Positions 38,327 to 46,144 of a DNA stretch of 64,000 nucleotides are shown here, one piece after another (within the stretch, counting starts at the first letter, position 1; the number at the start of each line of letters is the position of its first letter). The stretch lies in contig NZ_CP009517.1 in the NCBI RefSeq assembly GCF_000970305.1, positions 1,426,001 to 1,490,000 on the forward strand, given 5' to 3'. The DNA is from Methanosarcina barkeri 3. GTDB taxonomy: Archaea > Halobacteriota > Methanosarcinia > Methanosarcinales > Methanosarcinaceae. A program made the position numbers and the translations under genes. The notes below the pieces were generated by a model. The model ran no database searches. It was not told where the DNA came from and saw nothing but the letters and a program-made list of their open reading frames with translations.

Positions 38327-38503
38327 ATGGCTTGGTATGCAAACGATATGTTATCGCAACAAAAACACTATGCCGGAGTCAGGAACGGGGACAGAATATC
38401 TGAAAGGAGACAGGACATTCTACATGACCTGTTAAAGAGTGGAAGATCAGTGTCCATCTCATCCATACTCTTTAATAGGAAAGCTTCTGTCAAACTTAAA
38501 TAG
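38327..38503 (+). CDS. Possible small protein, 58 aa, with HTH-like core
   Basis: An ATG-initiated frame ending 23 bp before sodC. Residues 24-46 (SERRQDILHDLLKSGRSVSI) resemble the first helix and turn of a DeoR-type winged helix but the domain is not complete. No RBS is visible. It may be a remnant of a regulator or a real small protein co-transcribed with sodC. Confidence 0.35.
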   Translation: MAWYANDMLSQQKHYAGVRNGDRISERRQDILHDLLKSGRSVSISSILFNRKASVKLK

Positions 38504-38526
38504 TCACTTTTTGGGGGAATAAGCTG

Positions 38527-39063
38527 ATGAAAGCTGGATTAGTATTACTAATGGTCATCTCAACGGTGCTGATATTTGCAATTACGGGCTCTGCCCAGGA
38601 AAATGCTACATATAGTGCCACAGCTATCATGAAGGACGTGGAGGGGAACACTGTAGGTTTGGCCACTTTCACCGAGGAAGCAAATGGCCCGGTTCATATC
38701 AATGTTGACGTGAGAAGCCTGAAGCCAGGTCTTCACGGCATCCATATTCACAATAAAGGGGAATGCATTGGTCCGTCGTTCGCTTCTGCCGGTGAACACT
38801 ACAATCCTCTGGGCAAGGAACATGGACTCAACAACCCGAAAGGTCCACATGCCGGTGATTTACCCAACCTCAATGTGAGCAATGATGGCACCGGACATAT
38901 GAGTGTCAACACCGACCGTGTAACTCTGTCACCAGGACCAACTACGTTATTCACAGCCAATGGTACTTCGCTGGTAATCCATGCTGACCCTGACGACCAG
39001 ATGACCAATCCTGCCGGCAATAGCGGTGCGCGGATTGTCTGCGGGGTCATCGAGAAAAAATAA
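38527..39063 (+). CDS. sodC: Exported Cu/Zn superoxide dismutase (SodC)
   Basis: 178 residues. Signal peptide at residues 1-24, with cleavage likely after GSA. The mature part has the copper and zinc ligands of the SodC family: HGIHIH, GEHYNP, H and D in GPHAGDLPN, and H in LVIHADPDD. The cysteine pair (GEC, IVCG) forms the family's disulphide, and the active-site Arg is in GARIVCG. It converts superoxide to peroxide and O2 outside the cell membrane. RBS GGGGGA lies 9 nt before the ATG. Cu/Zn enzymes are uncommon in methanogens, so acquisition from bacteria is likely. Confidence 0.92.
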   Translation: MKAGLVLLMVISTVLIFAITGSAQENATYSATAIMKDVEGNTVGLATFTEEANGPVHINVDVRSLKPGLHGIHIHNKGECIGPSFASAGEHYNPLGKEHGLNNPKGPHAGDLPNLNVSNDGTGHMSVNTDRVTLSPGPTTLFTANGTSLVIHADPDDQMTNPAGNSGARIVCGVIEKK

Positions 39064-39214
39064 GTTTTTTCCATCGCAGAAACATGAACTTGTAAGTTCC
39101 GCTTCGGCAGCACGGTGTATGTTTTGGCCGAGTTCTGCTCAGATCAAGCGGAATTAAACTTTTTAATATAGACAAAACTGAGATGCATTTTTTTCCTAAC
39201 CCATTTCCTAACCC

Positions 39215-39300
39215 ATGAGTTTTGCAGGGCTTCTTTAGATTAAACGATCTTTTATCTCTGGGGAAAATTTTTTGATTTAAGGAAGTTTTTCAAGTTAATT
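39215..39300 (+). repeat. ~205-bp intergenic repeat, partial copy
   Basis: Only the right part is present: TTTTGCAGGGCTTCTTTAGATTAAACGATCTTTT, then CTGGGGAAAATTTTTTGATTTAAG. It belongs to the subfamily with TTTGCAGGGCTTCTTTAG (also at 44345 and 47711). Confidence 0.6.
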
Positions 39301-39453
39301 ATAAACTAAAGAAGATGACCAAAAGATGATCGTTTAATAAGAAATGGAAATTTCTACTTATCCTTTCCAGGTAACTCAAGATTGATTCGAAAAAGGTAAG
39401 TTGGAGTCATCTATCTATACGTCTTTTTATATGATTCTGAAATATCTATTGTT

Positions 39454-39561
39454 ATGGTTGACACACCCGAAAACTTACCCGGTTGGGTAATCTGGCTTAT
39501 TATTATATTTGCTATTCTCACAATTTTGGTAAAATGGGTATTACCTATTATAAAATCCTGA
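39454..39561 (+). CDS. Possible 35-aa single-span membrane peptide
   Basis: Starts MVDTPENLPGW and continues as one hydrophobic helix (VIWLIIIFAILTILVKWVL) ending in a lysine-containing tail. The composition looks deliberate: a short polar N-terminus, a 20-residue span and a basic end. There is no clear RBS and no recognised family. It lies in an otherwise empty gap between sodC and the DUF429 gene (39064-40029). Confidence 0.4.
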   Translation: MVDTPENLPGWVIWLIIIFAILTILVKWVLPIIKS

Positions 39562-39739
39562 TTTTGAGATAGATACGTGGCAAAATTAGGGATTTGTTGG
39601 AAATTAGAGCCATCATTTAGTTGAGAGCGCATTCCAAAACTAATTTTATTCCAGCACAAGTAAGAATTTAAGAATCAATTTTATGATCCGAAATCCAACG
39701 AGTTATTCCTGATTAGATCTCTAGAGACGTAATATTATG

Positions 39740-40015
39740 TTTAGGTCTACTCAAACATATTTTTCCTGCCAGCAATTGACTTCTGTCAGCAGTCCACTTC
39801 TGCCAGCAGTTCACTTCTGTCAGCAGTCCACCTAAATCTACCTAGAACATGTTTGTTAAGATAAAGTTACGAAAAAAACTAAAAATTCATTTTTTTGAAG
39901 CTTTATATTCGGTACTTTGTAGGTTTCTTTAGATTAAATGATTCTTTTTCCTCCCGGGAAGATTTTTCTGATCCAAGCGATATTTTTCAAGTGAATCTTT
40001 GTTTTAGGAACTACC
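39740..40015 (+). repeat. ~205-bp intergenic repeat copy with an internal 17-bp triplication
   Basis: The normal order is kept (CAAACATATTTTTCCTGCCAGC ... ACATGTTTGTTAAG ... TTTGTAGGTTTCTTTAGATTAAATG ... CCTCCCGGGAAG). Three copies of ACTTCTGYCAGCAGTYC (39778-39830) have expanded inside it. Confidence 0.65.
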
Positions 40016-40029
40016 AGAAAAACTGAAAA

Positions 40030-40854
40030 TTACACGTAAATGTAACCTTCAAGTTTGTAAATATCATCTAAATCAGGATTCGAGCACAATCCTCTGTAAG
40101 TAGCTATAGCAGCTATTACGCTGTCCAAAGCGTCTCCATCTGCATTTTCGATGGAAGATTTCCACACTTTCGGATCAATTTCCATTACATATTTCTCTTT
40201 CTTTAATCCTATCAGGATTTTTTCCCGGAGTTCTTTAGAAGTATTGTTTTTCCCTTTATAACCAGTAAAGTAAAGATTCAAATCTTTGAGTGTAGAAGCA
40301 GGACAGATTTCAAGCACCAGTGGCTTTGAATTTTCTTGATCTTGCATTGGTAGTATTTTTGCTGACTCTTCTATTACCAGGGGACGAAGGACATTATTTA
40401 TTCCATAGTAGGTCTGTTTAAAAACCCAGAGATTACATGGACAAAATGGTGATTTCGCCTCTATGTCTGCAACTCTTTTTAATTCTTTTTTTCCAGTTAA
40501 TTCTAAAGCTCTATCCTGACATTTTTGACGAAACTCACAGGGACCATCATAATATTCAGGAAATTTTCTTATGAAGGCTATCCAATTTGGTTCATCTACA
40601 ATAATTTTAGGCAAGCCAAAAGGAAAATCAAGTCCAAAAGCGGCTCCCGGATTGGAAGCAATAAATTCTGTCAACTTTTTAAGAGAACTGTTAAGGGAAA
40701 TATTTCCATACTTTTTCTTTATGTTCCAGCATTTTTGGACCTTAAGTCCTTTATCTGTAGGAATAGATTCACAAATCCATATTTTCTTACATGCTACCTG
40801 TGAGCCACTGAAATCAATACCATAAATTAAAGAAATTGAGGGTGAATTTTGCAT
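40030..40854 (-). CDS. DUF429 family protein (RNase H-like fold)
   Basis: 274 residues. YGIDFSGS near the N-terminus and GDALDSVIAAIATYRG near the C-terminus are the paired acidic motifs of DUF429, predicted to have an RNase H-like nuclease fold. FGLDFPFGLP lies between. A cysteine-rich piece (SPFCPCNLW) is also present. The substrate is unknown. The ATG at 40854 (MQNSPS) is preferred; an ATG at 40893 adds 13 residues. Confidence 0.78.
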   Translation of the reverse strand: MQNSPSISLIYGIDFSGSQVACKKIWICESIPTDKGLKVQKCWNIKKKYGNISLNSSLKKLTEFIASNPGAAFGLDFPFGLPKIIVDEPNWIAFIRKFPEYYDGPCEFRQKCQDRALELTGKKELKRVADIEAKSPFCPCNLWVFKQTYYGINNVLRPLVIEESAKILPMQDQENSKPLVLEICPASTLKDLNLYFTGYKGKNNTSKELREKILIGLKKEKYVMEIDPKVWKSSIENADGDALDSVIAAIATYRGLCSNPDLDDIYKLEGYIYV

Positions 40855-40924
40855 GGTTTTCACTTTTAGCCTGAAGCTATATGAAAATTTCAACTATATA
40901 AATATTATATTATGTCTGTGAGGA

Positions 40925-41060
40925 AAAGAGGAATTAAAGACTCTTAACTTTTGTAGCTTTATAAGAAACCCTTCGCAGAACCTTTTTGATAAAAGTAACT
41001 TTCCATTTGGAGGACTGCTTTGGGACCAGAGCGAAAGTTTTCAAGTAATCCGGATTTTAG
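40925..41060 (+). repeat. ~205-bp intergenic repeat, partial copy
   Basis: Contains the hairpin variant AAACCCTTCGCAGAACCTTTTTGATAAAAG and the right end CTTTCCATTTGGAGGACTGC. The TATA-bearing part is missing. Confidence 0.65.
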
Positions 41061-41153
41061 AGACCATTAATAAAAGATCTGGTTATTTCTCTGAAAATTA
41101 CGTCTAAAAAGTCATATCTCATTTGAATGAGTATGCTCCTTTTGTATAGATGT

Positions 41154-41300
41154 ATTTATATAATTTGACCATGTAATGTAGTTATTGAAAATGAAGAGAC
41201 GTATAATCTGTTATTAAAAACCAATTTTTGTTTTTTAATGTAAGGGTCTATACAATCTTTTAAACTAACATCTATCCGCTAAAGCGGAGGTGAAACGAAA
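41154..41300 (+). promoter_or_regulatory. TATA box and conserved structured 5' leader, zinc-ribbon gene 1
   Basis: TATA box TTTATATAATT at 41154-41164 and a leader of about 113 nt. Shared with the other two zinc-ribbon genes: TTGAAAAT(A/G)AAGAGA(T/C)GTATAA, a hairpin ATTAAAAA/TTTTTAAT (41212-41239), and TCTATACAATCTT. Only this copy has a second small hairpin, CCGCT/AGCGG (41276-41287), abutting the GGAGG site. Confidence 0.6.
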
Positions 41301-41483
41301 ATGGCTTTTAATGACAGAAATTTCAGGGGAGATTACAGAGGTTTCCGCAGTAACAGCGAACCAAGGGAAATGACAAAAGTGGTCTGTTCTGACTGCGGTG
41401 TTGAGACCGAAGTACCATTCAAACCTACTGAAGGCAGGCCGGTATACTGCAGAGAATGTCTTCCTAACCACAGGAAATTCTAA
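41301..41483 (+). CDS. Small zinc-ribbon protein, paralogue 1 (zf-trcl type)
   Basis: 60 residues. The N-terminal 25 residues are Arg/Asn/Gly-rich (DRNFRGDYRGFRSN), RGG-like. Then CSDCGVETEVPFKPTEGRPVYCREC forms a CxxC-CxxC zinc ribbon of the probable nucleic-acid-binding zf-trcl type. Related genes at 42451 and 43063 share the MAFNDR start. A strong RBS (GGAGGTGA) and a long conserved leader suggest high, regulated expression. The role is unknown; cold or stress response and RNA binding are guesses from layout. Confidence 0.82.
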   Translation: MAFNDRNFRGDYRGFRSNSEPREMTKVVCSDCGVETEVPFKPTEGRPVYCRECLPNHRKF

Positions 41484-41773
41484 AGATAATCTGTGTCAGG
41501 TGTTATTAATTCGCAGTTAAACTTTACATTAACGCCTGATTCATCTTTTCTTTTCGTTCTTTTTGGTTTACTCTCTTTGTTTCTATGCTTATTTCCACCT
41601 AACGCAGCAGAAAAAAGCAGCAGAAAAAAGGTAGGAACAAAACAGTATAGAGAATAGCAGTTTGTACAAATCATTCAATTATCAACATATCAATTGTCAA
41701 CATATCAGTTTTTGACTCAACTTGTCAACTTTCGACTTAGAAATAAATCAAGGGTCATCAAGGAGGAATTAAT

Positions 41774-42127
41774 TTGGCTAATTACAGAAGCACTATTAGG
41801 AAAAAAAGATTAGGGTCAGCAAATCCTGTAAACACAGGAGATGCCCCTGAAGTATCTAGGGTAAGAATCCCTCGCAAAGACAGAAACGAAGTCCTGGCAA
41901 CAGTTGGGAGTTTACTCGGCGCTAAAAGGGTAACACTTCAGTGTATGGACGGAGTTGTCCGAATGGGTAGAATCCCGGGCTCCAAACATAAAAAGATGTG
42001 GATTCGTGAAGGCGATATTGTTATCATTAACCCATGGGAAATTCAGGATTCCAAGGCCGACATTACCTGGAAATATACAAGGCCTCAGGTCGAATGGCTT
42101 GAACGTAAAGGCTACATTAAGTATTGA
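41774..42127 (+). CDS. eif1A: Translation initiation factor aIF1A
   Basis: 117 residues with the S1/OB fold of aIF1A (residues 35-100, [30 protein letters not shown]), which aids start-site scanning and tRNA placement on the 30S subunit. The start codon is TTG, with AGGAGG 7 nt upstream; the next residues [11 protein letters not shown] are the usual basic tail. It is embedded between two zinc-ribbon paralogues. No TATA box was found close by, so it may be read from the promoter at 41154. Confidence 0.92.
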   Translation: MANYRSTIRKKRLGSANPVNTGDAPEVSRVRIPRKDRNEVLATVGSLLGAKRVTLQCMDGVVRMGRIPGSKHKKMWIREGDIVIINPWEIQDSKADITWKYTRPQVEWLERKGYIKY

Positions 42128-42298
42128 TCTAATTATAAAAATATCTAGTAGAGATGAGTAACTGAAATAGAGGTGTCTGAAAAAGATGCCTAAAATTCAT
42201 ATTTTACTTTGCTGCAGAAGTGCACCTGTCATCTCCTCTGCAAGCCATGTTTAGAAATTATTTTGTTAAAAAGAACTTATTTTTTTATATATAGATAT

Positions 42299-42450
42299 AC
42301 TTATATATTGTAAGTGCAATGTATGTGTGTTGAAAATAAAGAGATGTATAATGATCTGTTGTTAAAAACCAATTTTTGATTTTAAACAAAGGCTCTATAC
42401 AATCTTATTTTATAAACAGTTAATAAACAACTAAAACCAAGGTGAAACAA
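42299..42450 (+). promoter_or_regulatory. TATA box and conserved structured 5' leader, zinc-ribbon gene 2
   Basis: TATA box ACTTATATATTG at 42299-42310 and a leader of about 120 nt. The hairpin GTTAAAA/TTTTAAAC with one bulged A is at 42360-42386. The flanking blocks TTGAAAATAAAGAGATGTATAA and CTCTATACAATCTTATTTT match the other copies. Confidence 0.6.
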
Positions 42451-42642
42451 ATGGCTTTTAACGACAGAAATATGTTCAGAGGAAATTCTAATTTCGACGC
42501 TCCCAGAGAAATGCACAAGACAACCTGTTCTGATTGCGGTGCTGAGACCGAAGTGCCTTTCAAACCTGATCCAGAAAGACCGGTTTACTGTAGAGAATGT
42601 CTTCCTAACCACAGGAAACCCAGAGAAAACCGCAGATACTAA
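42451..42642 (+). CDS. Small zinc-ribbon protein, paralogue 2
   Basis: 63 residues: MAFNDRNMFRGNSN, then CSDCGAETEVPFKPDPERPVYCREC. The ATG at 42451 matches the start of the other copies and has AAGGTGA upstream; a GTG 9 nt earlier is part of that ribosome binding site. Basic tail NHRKPRENRRY. Function as for paralogue 1. Confidence 0.82.
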   Translation: MAFNDRNMFRGNSNFDAPREMHKTTCSDCGAETEVPFKPDPERPVYCRECLPNHRKPRENRRY

Positions 42643-42908
42643 GCCCGAATTTCACTTCGGGAGTACGAGGTCCGTTTTGCTTCGCTCAAGCGGACTTACA
42701 CTTTTGTTTTTTTTGAATGTTTTATTATTGAAAACTACTTTTTTATTCATAGATCTTACAGATTTAGAAAGAGCCTTCCACAGGTCCTTTTATTTTTGCT
42801 TTTTGATGATCAGCTGGAACAAGAATTGTAGATAATTTATATATTTCATAGACCCTTATCACAAAGTTTTCTTCATTCAAAAGAATACATTTTTTATAAT
42901 TATAGATA

Positions 42909-43062
42909 TTTTTATATATTTTAAATGCAGTGTATAGATATTGAAAATAAAGAGATGTATAACAGTCTGTCGTTAAAAACCACTCTTCGTTTTTAACCAA
43001 AGAATCGTATACAATCTTATTTTTCAGCAATAACTAACAACTAAAACTAAAGGTGAAACAAA
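42909..43062 (+). promoter_or_regulatory. TATA box and conserved structured 5' leader, zinc-ribbon gene 3
   Basis: TATA box ATTTTTATATATT at 42908-42920 and a leader of about 125 nt. Hairpin GTTAAAAAC/GTTTTTAAC, a perfect 9-bp stem at 42972-42997. The closing pair is G-C here and A-T in copy 1, a compensatory change. Confidence 0.6.
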
Positions 43063-43260
43063 ATGGCCTTTAATGATAGAGGAAGCAGGGGAAGAGACAG
43101 AAACCGTGGAGGCTTCGGAGCTCCCAAGGAAATGCACAAGACAAAATGTTCTGATTGCGGTGTTGAAACCGAAGTACCTTTCAAACCTGACCCGGAAAGA
43201 CCGGTTTACTGCAGAGAATGTCTTCCAAAACATAGAAAACCAAGGCAAGACAGATATTAA
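43063..43260 (+). CDS. Small zinc-ribbon protein, paralogue 3
   Basis: 65 residues. The N-terminus is the most RGG-like of the three (GSRGRDRNRGGFG); the zinc ribbon CSDCGVETEVPFKPDPERPVYCREC is followed by a basic tail. RBS AAAGGTGA. It ends 65 bp before the first full repeat copy of the accessory region. Confidence 0.82.
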   Translation: MAFNDRGSRGRDRNRGGFGAPKEMHKTKCSDCGVETEVPFKPDPERPVYCRECLPKHRKPRQDRY

Positions 43261-43324
43261 CCATTATTTGTTAACTGAGTTTATATCAACACTAATTTCT
43301 TTTCCATTTTTTAAATAAACCTGA

Positions 43325-43530
43325 TTTGGAGTATATCTTTTCTTAGCTCATGGTCCTTGCATATTTATAAGGAGCCCTTCGAAGGTATTTTTAATAAAAG
43401 TGATCTTTTCCTTTGAGGGAATTTTGTGATTGAAGTAGACCTTTCTTCATGTCCAATTCAGTTTTAATATATTTCTCTAGCCAGCAATCTGATGGAATCT
43501 TTCCCGAATACGGCTGTTAGGAAAAGTGAA
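43325..43530 (+). repeat. ~205-bp intergenic repeat
   Basis: Holds the degenerate hairpin GGAGCCCTTCGAAGGTATTTTT, AAAAGTGATCTTTTCCTTTG, TTCAGTTTTAATATATTTCTC and CCGAATACGGCTGTTAGG. Its end abuts the stop codon of the truncated fic gene, exactly as another copy does at the intact fic (48985). Confidence 0.85.
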
Positions 43531-43531
43531 A

Positions 43532-44185
43532 TTAAACATCCTTTTTCCCATGCTTCGACAGATATTGCTCAATTGCACGTTTTGAACTATGCCATGTTTT
43601 TCCTACTTTTACTGCATCTAGGAGCTCCTGTCTAGCTCGCAAGCTAAGATATTCCTGAGAATAAGGAGTTTCTATAGCTAGTTCTCGAAGAGGTAGAAGT
43701 TCATCGTTTCCTCCTGAAATGGAGAGATATAAGGTAAGGTTTTCATCCACAGCTCTTGCAATGAAACTGGCAAATGGCCCTAAGTTTCCAGCATCTGCAG
43801 CTCTGAGGGATTTGTAATATTTTCCTCTATCCTCTTTTTTGAGTACAACAGCAGGATAATTTCTTGTCATCAAATACAGGTTTGTGAGAAGCCTGGCCAC
43901 TCGGCCGTTTCCATCACTGAAGGGATGAATTTCAACAAACCTGTGATGTAGGAAAGAAGCTGTTTCAACTGGATGTTCATGGCTTTCAGTTATCATTTCA
44001 ATAAGTTCATCCATCAATGTAACTATCTTTGACCAGTCAGGTGGAGTCCTTACTGCACCTGCTATTCTTACATTTCTCGTGCGGTACTTTCCTGCATCCT
44101 CAAGTATGCCCCGGGTTACAATTTCGTGGATTTCCTGAATTGTGACATGATCTATTGTGCGTTTCTTATTTGCCAGCTCTTCCAT
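43532..44185 (-). pseudogene. N-terminally truncated Fic-family protein
   Basis: 217 codons, about 93% alike to the C-terminal part of the intact Fic gene at 48974. It keeps the catalytic motif HPFSDGNGRVARLL and the C-terminal helix-turn-helix-like tail. It lacks the first 93 residues, the inhibitory motif SNAIEG, the start codon and most of the operator region. The break falls after GCGTTAT (44206) where CCGATATAG of the upstream region follows directly, so a deletion of about 320 bp joined short TAT matches. The internal ATG at 44185 has no RBS. It could still yield an uninhibited Fic core, but more likely is dead. Confidence 0.8.
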
Positions 44186-44224
44186 TCGGTCAAAAGCTTT
44201 TGCGTTATCCGATATAGAGATTTC

Positions 44225-44425
44225 TTATTTATTTCAACTCAGTAAAGTATGTTTTTTTCTGTTGGAGGTATGCTGGAATCTTCTCTGAGTACGTTCGAAA
44301 AATAAAAGTGAGATTGAAAAATCTGTGATTTTTGCAGCTTTATAAGGGGCATTTTGCAGGGCTTTTTTAGATTAAACTTTTTTTCTGGAGGAGATTTTTC
44401 TGATTAAAGTTAGGCTTCAAACTAA
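44225..44425 (+). repeat. ~205-bp intergenic repeat
   Basis: CTCAGTAAAGTATGTTTTTT, GCTGGAATCTTCTCTGAGTACG, AAGTGAGATTGAAAAATC, then the alternative hairpin part GGGGCATTTTGCAGGGCTTTTTTAG and TCTGGAGGAGATTTTTCTGATT. It begins directly at the former promoter side of the truncated fic. Confidence 0.8.
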
Positions 44426-44506
44426 ATTTCAGGCATAAAATTCATTAGCTGAGTTCAGTGAAGATTATTTATAGCATTTTTAAGCAAAGAAATAGGGGGT
44501 TATTTT

Positions 44507-45166
44507 CTGGATATACCTAAATTTAAAAGACTACCAGGACACATAGCTATAATACCGGATGGAAACAGGAGATGGGCTTTAGACAGAGGTTTAGAAAAGC
44601 ACGAAGGATATAAACATGGAATAGTTCCAGGCCTGGAACTATATGATATATGTGTAAAAATAGGAATAGGTGAAGTTACTTTTTTTGGATTTACTCAAGA
44701 TAACACAAAAAGGCCTCAAATTCAAAGAAAAGCATTTGTAGATGCCTGTATAAAATCAGTTAAAGAACTTTCCAAACATGATGCTGAACTTCTTGTAGTA
44801 GGGAATACCAACTCGGACATGTTTCCAAAAGAGTTACTTGCATATACAAAGAGGACTAAATTTGGGAGAGGTAAAGTAAGGATAAATTTTTTAGTAAATT
44901 ATGGTTGGTACTGGGATTTAACATATGCATTTGAGAACTCTTCAGATGGTACAAAAACGATAGAAAATATTGCATCAGCAGAGATTCCAAGAATCGATTT
45001 ACTTATCCGTTGGGGAGGAAGACATAGACTCAGTGGAATGCTTCCGGTTCAAACGGTATATTCGGATATATATGTAGTTGACGAAATGTGGCCAGATTTT
45101 AAGCCAGAACATTTATTCAATGCACTAGAGTTTTATCAAGATCAAGATATCACACTGGGTGGATAA
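44507..45166 (+). CDS. Divergent cis-prenyltransferase (undecaprenyl diphosphate synthase-like), no ATG start
   Basis: 219 codons. IIPDGNRRWALDRG carries the catalytic Asp, FTQDNTKRP replaces the usual FSxENxxR, and LLIRWGGRHRLSGML with MWPDF matches the C-terminal diphosphate-binding part. Family members chain isopentenyl units onto an allylic diphosphate at the membrane. The conserved N-terminus (DIPKFKRLPGH) begins right after a CTG at 44507 that sits 6 nt from GGGGGT, and no ATG, GTG or TTG is in frame upstream; a CTG start or a lost start codon must be assumed. The first ATG (44819) would cut off the catalytic Asp. The protein is shorter than typical and may be inactive or specialised. 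Confidence 0.68.
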   Translation: MDIPKFKRLPGHIAIIPDGNRRWALDRGLEKHEGYKHGIVPGLELYDICVKIGIGEVTFFGFTQDNTKRPQIQRKAFVDACIKSVKELSKHDAELLVVGNTNSDMFPKELLAYTKRTKFGRGKVRINFLVNYGWYWDLTYAFENSSDGTKTIENIASAEIPRIDLLIRWGGRHRLSGMLPVQTVYSDIYVVDEMWPDFKPEHLFNALEFYQDQDITLGG

Positions 45167-45224
45167 TTGACTTTCTTGCCTCTTACCAACCCATTAAAAT
45201 TGATTTTTTCCTTTCTTGGGCGGT

Positions 45225-45500
45225 TTTCAGATTAAGTCGAAAATCTGTTAACCGAATCTTGTTTTCATAGAAGCCATCTGAAACTGAATCCCAAACAGGA
45301 AATGAAATCCTCTCAGTTATTCCAATTGAATTGAAATATATTTTTCCCGCAAGCAGTATGCTGAAAATCTTCCCAAATACGTTTGTAGATATTGAAAAAC
45401 TGAAAAGTGTGAATTTTCTAAATTCAACAGAAGTTTAGAAGGAGCCCTTCACAGGGCTTTTTTGCTAAAAGTGATCCATTTTTAACTGTATACTTTTTTC
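45225..45500 (+). repeat. ~205-bp intergenic repeat
   Basis: Clear from 45335: AATATATTTTTCCCGCAAGC, CCAAATACGTTTGTAGATATTGAAAAACTG, GGAGCCCTTCACAGGGCTTTTTTGCTAAAAG. The part before (45205-45330) is a degraded second unit. Confidence 0.8.
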
Positions 45501-45607
45501 TGACGAAAGTAAGAAGCTGGTAACCGGTTTATGCTCCACTAAACCTGTCTGAAAGTAGATCCTCTTACCCATAACAATTTAAGTAAAAAGCCTTATAACC
45601 GATATTT

Positions 45608-45826
45608 ATGCGGTTTAAAATTATCCTTGAGGAAGATGAAGAAGTGGGAGGATTTATTGCCAGTTGCCCTGCCCTAACAGGCTGTTTTTCGCAGGGAGAT
45701 ACGGTAGAAGAAGCTATTGAAAATATTAAAGAAGCGATTCAGGCCTGTTTAGAATCTCTGGCAGAAGATGAACTACAGGAATGTATTGGTAAGCCTTCCT
45801 GCAGAGTAGTTGATGTGGTTGCTTAA
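45608..45826 (+). CDS. hicB: HicB-family antitoxin
   Basis: 72 residues of the HicB fold (FKIILEEDEEVGGFIASCPALTGCFSQGDTVEEAIENIKEAI). It neutralises the HicA ribonuclease encoded next; the stop TAA and the hicA ATG share one base (TAATG), so they are translationally coupled. There is no DNA-binding extension at the C-terminus, so autoregulation is not evident. The order antitoxin then toxin is one of the two known HicBA arrangements. Flanked by 205-bp repeats. Confidence 0.86.
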   Translation: MRFKIILEEDEEVGGFIASCPALTGCFSQGDTVEEAIENIKEAIQACLESLAEDELQECIGKPSCRVVDVVA

Positions 45827-46050
45827 TGTCTGGACTTCCTGTAATTTCCGGAATGCAGGCAATTAAAGCTTTTTCTAAAGCTGGTTGGCTCCCTCACCGG
45901 CAGATGGGAAGTCATGTTGTCCTGAGAAAAGAAGGCTCAAAAGTTACGCTGACTGTTCTGAAGCACAAAGAACTGAAACCGGGCCTTTTAAAAAATTTGG
46001 TAAAAGCTTCAGGGCTCACGATAGAAGAATTCGAGGTTCTTTTGAAGTAA
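45826..46050 (+). CDS. hicA: HicA-family mRNA interferase toxin
   Basis: 74 residues with a double-stranded-RNA-binding-like fold. The catalytic histidine is His30 in MGSHVVLRKEG. The C-terminal KELKPGLLKNLVKASGLTIEEF is typical. It cleaves mRNA when freed from HicB. Both genes are intact, so the module should be functional. Confidence 0.87.
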   Translation: MSGLPVISGMQAIKAFSKAGWLPHRQMGSHVVLRKEGSKVTLTVLKHKELKPGLLKNLVKASGLTIEEFEVLLK

Positions 46051-46144
46051 ATTTTATGAATTCAACCACTTGTTTTCGTGTGTGTACTAATATTAGTAGA
46101 TATATTAGAATAGAGGTCTTAAATACAAAAAACAACTCATTCTC

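Noticed and set aside
41480-41674. 64-codon leftward frame between zinc-ribbon gene 1 and aIF1A
   Set aside because: Opposite to a likely transcript, with no RBS and low-complexity Lys/Ser content.
42764-43030. 88-codon leftward frame over the third leader
   Set aside because: It runs antisense over the conserved promoter and leader of zinc-ribbon gene 3, and is not matched at the other two leaders.
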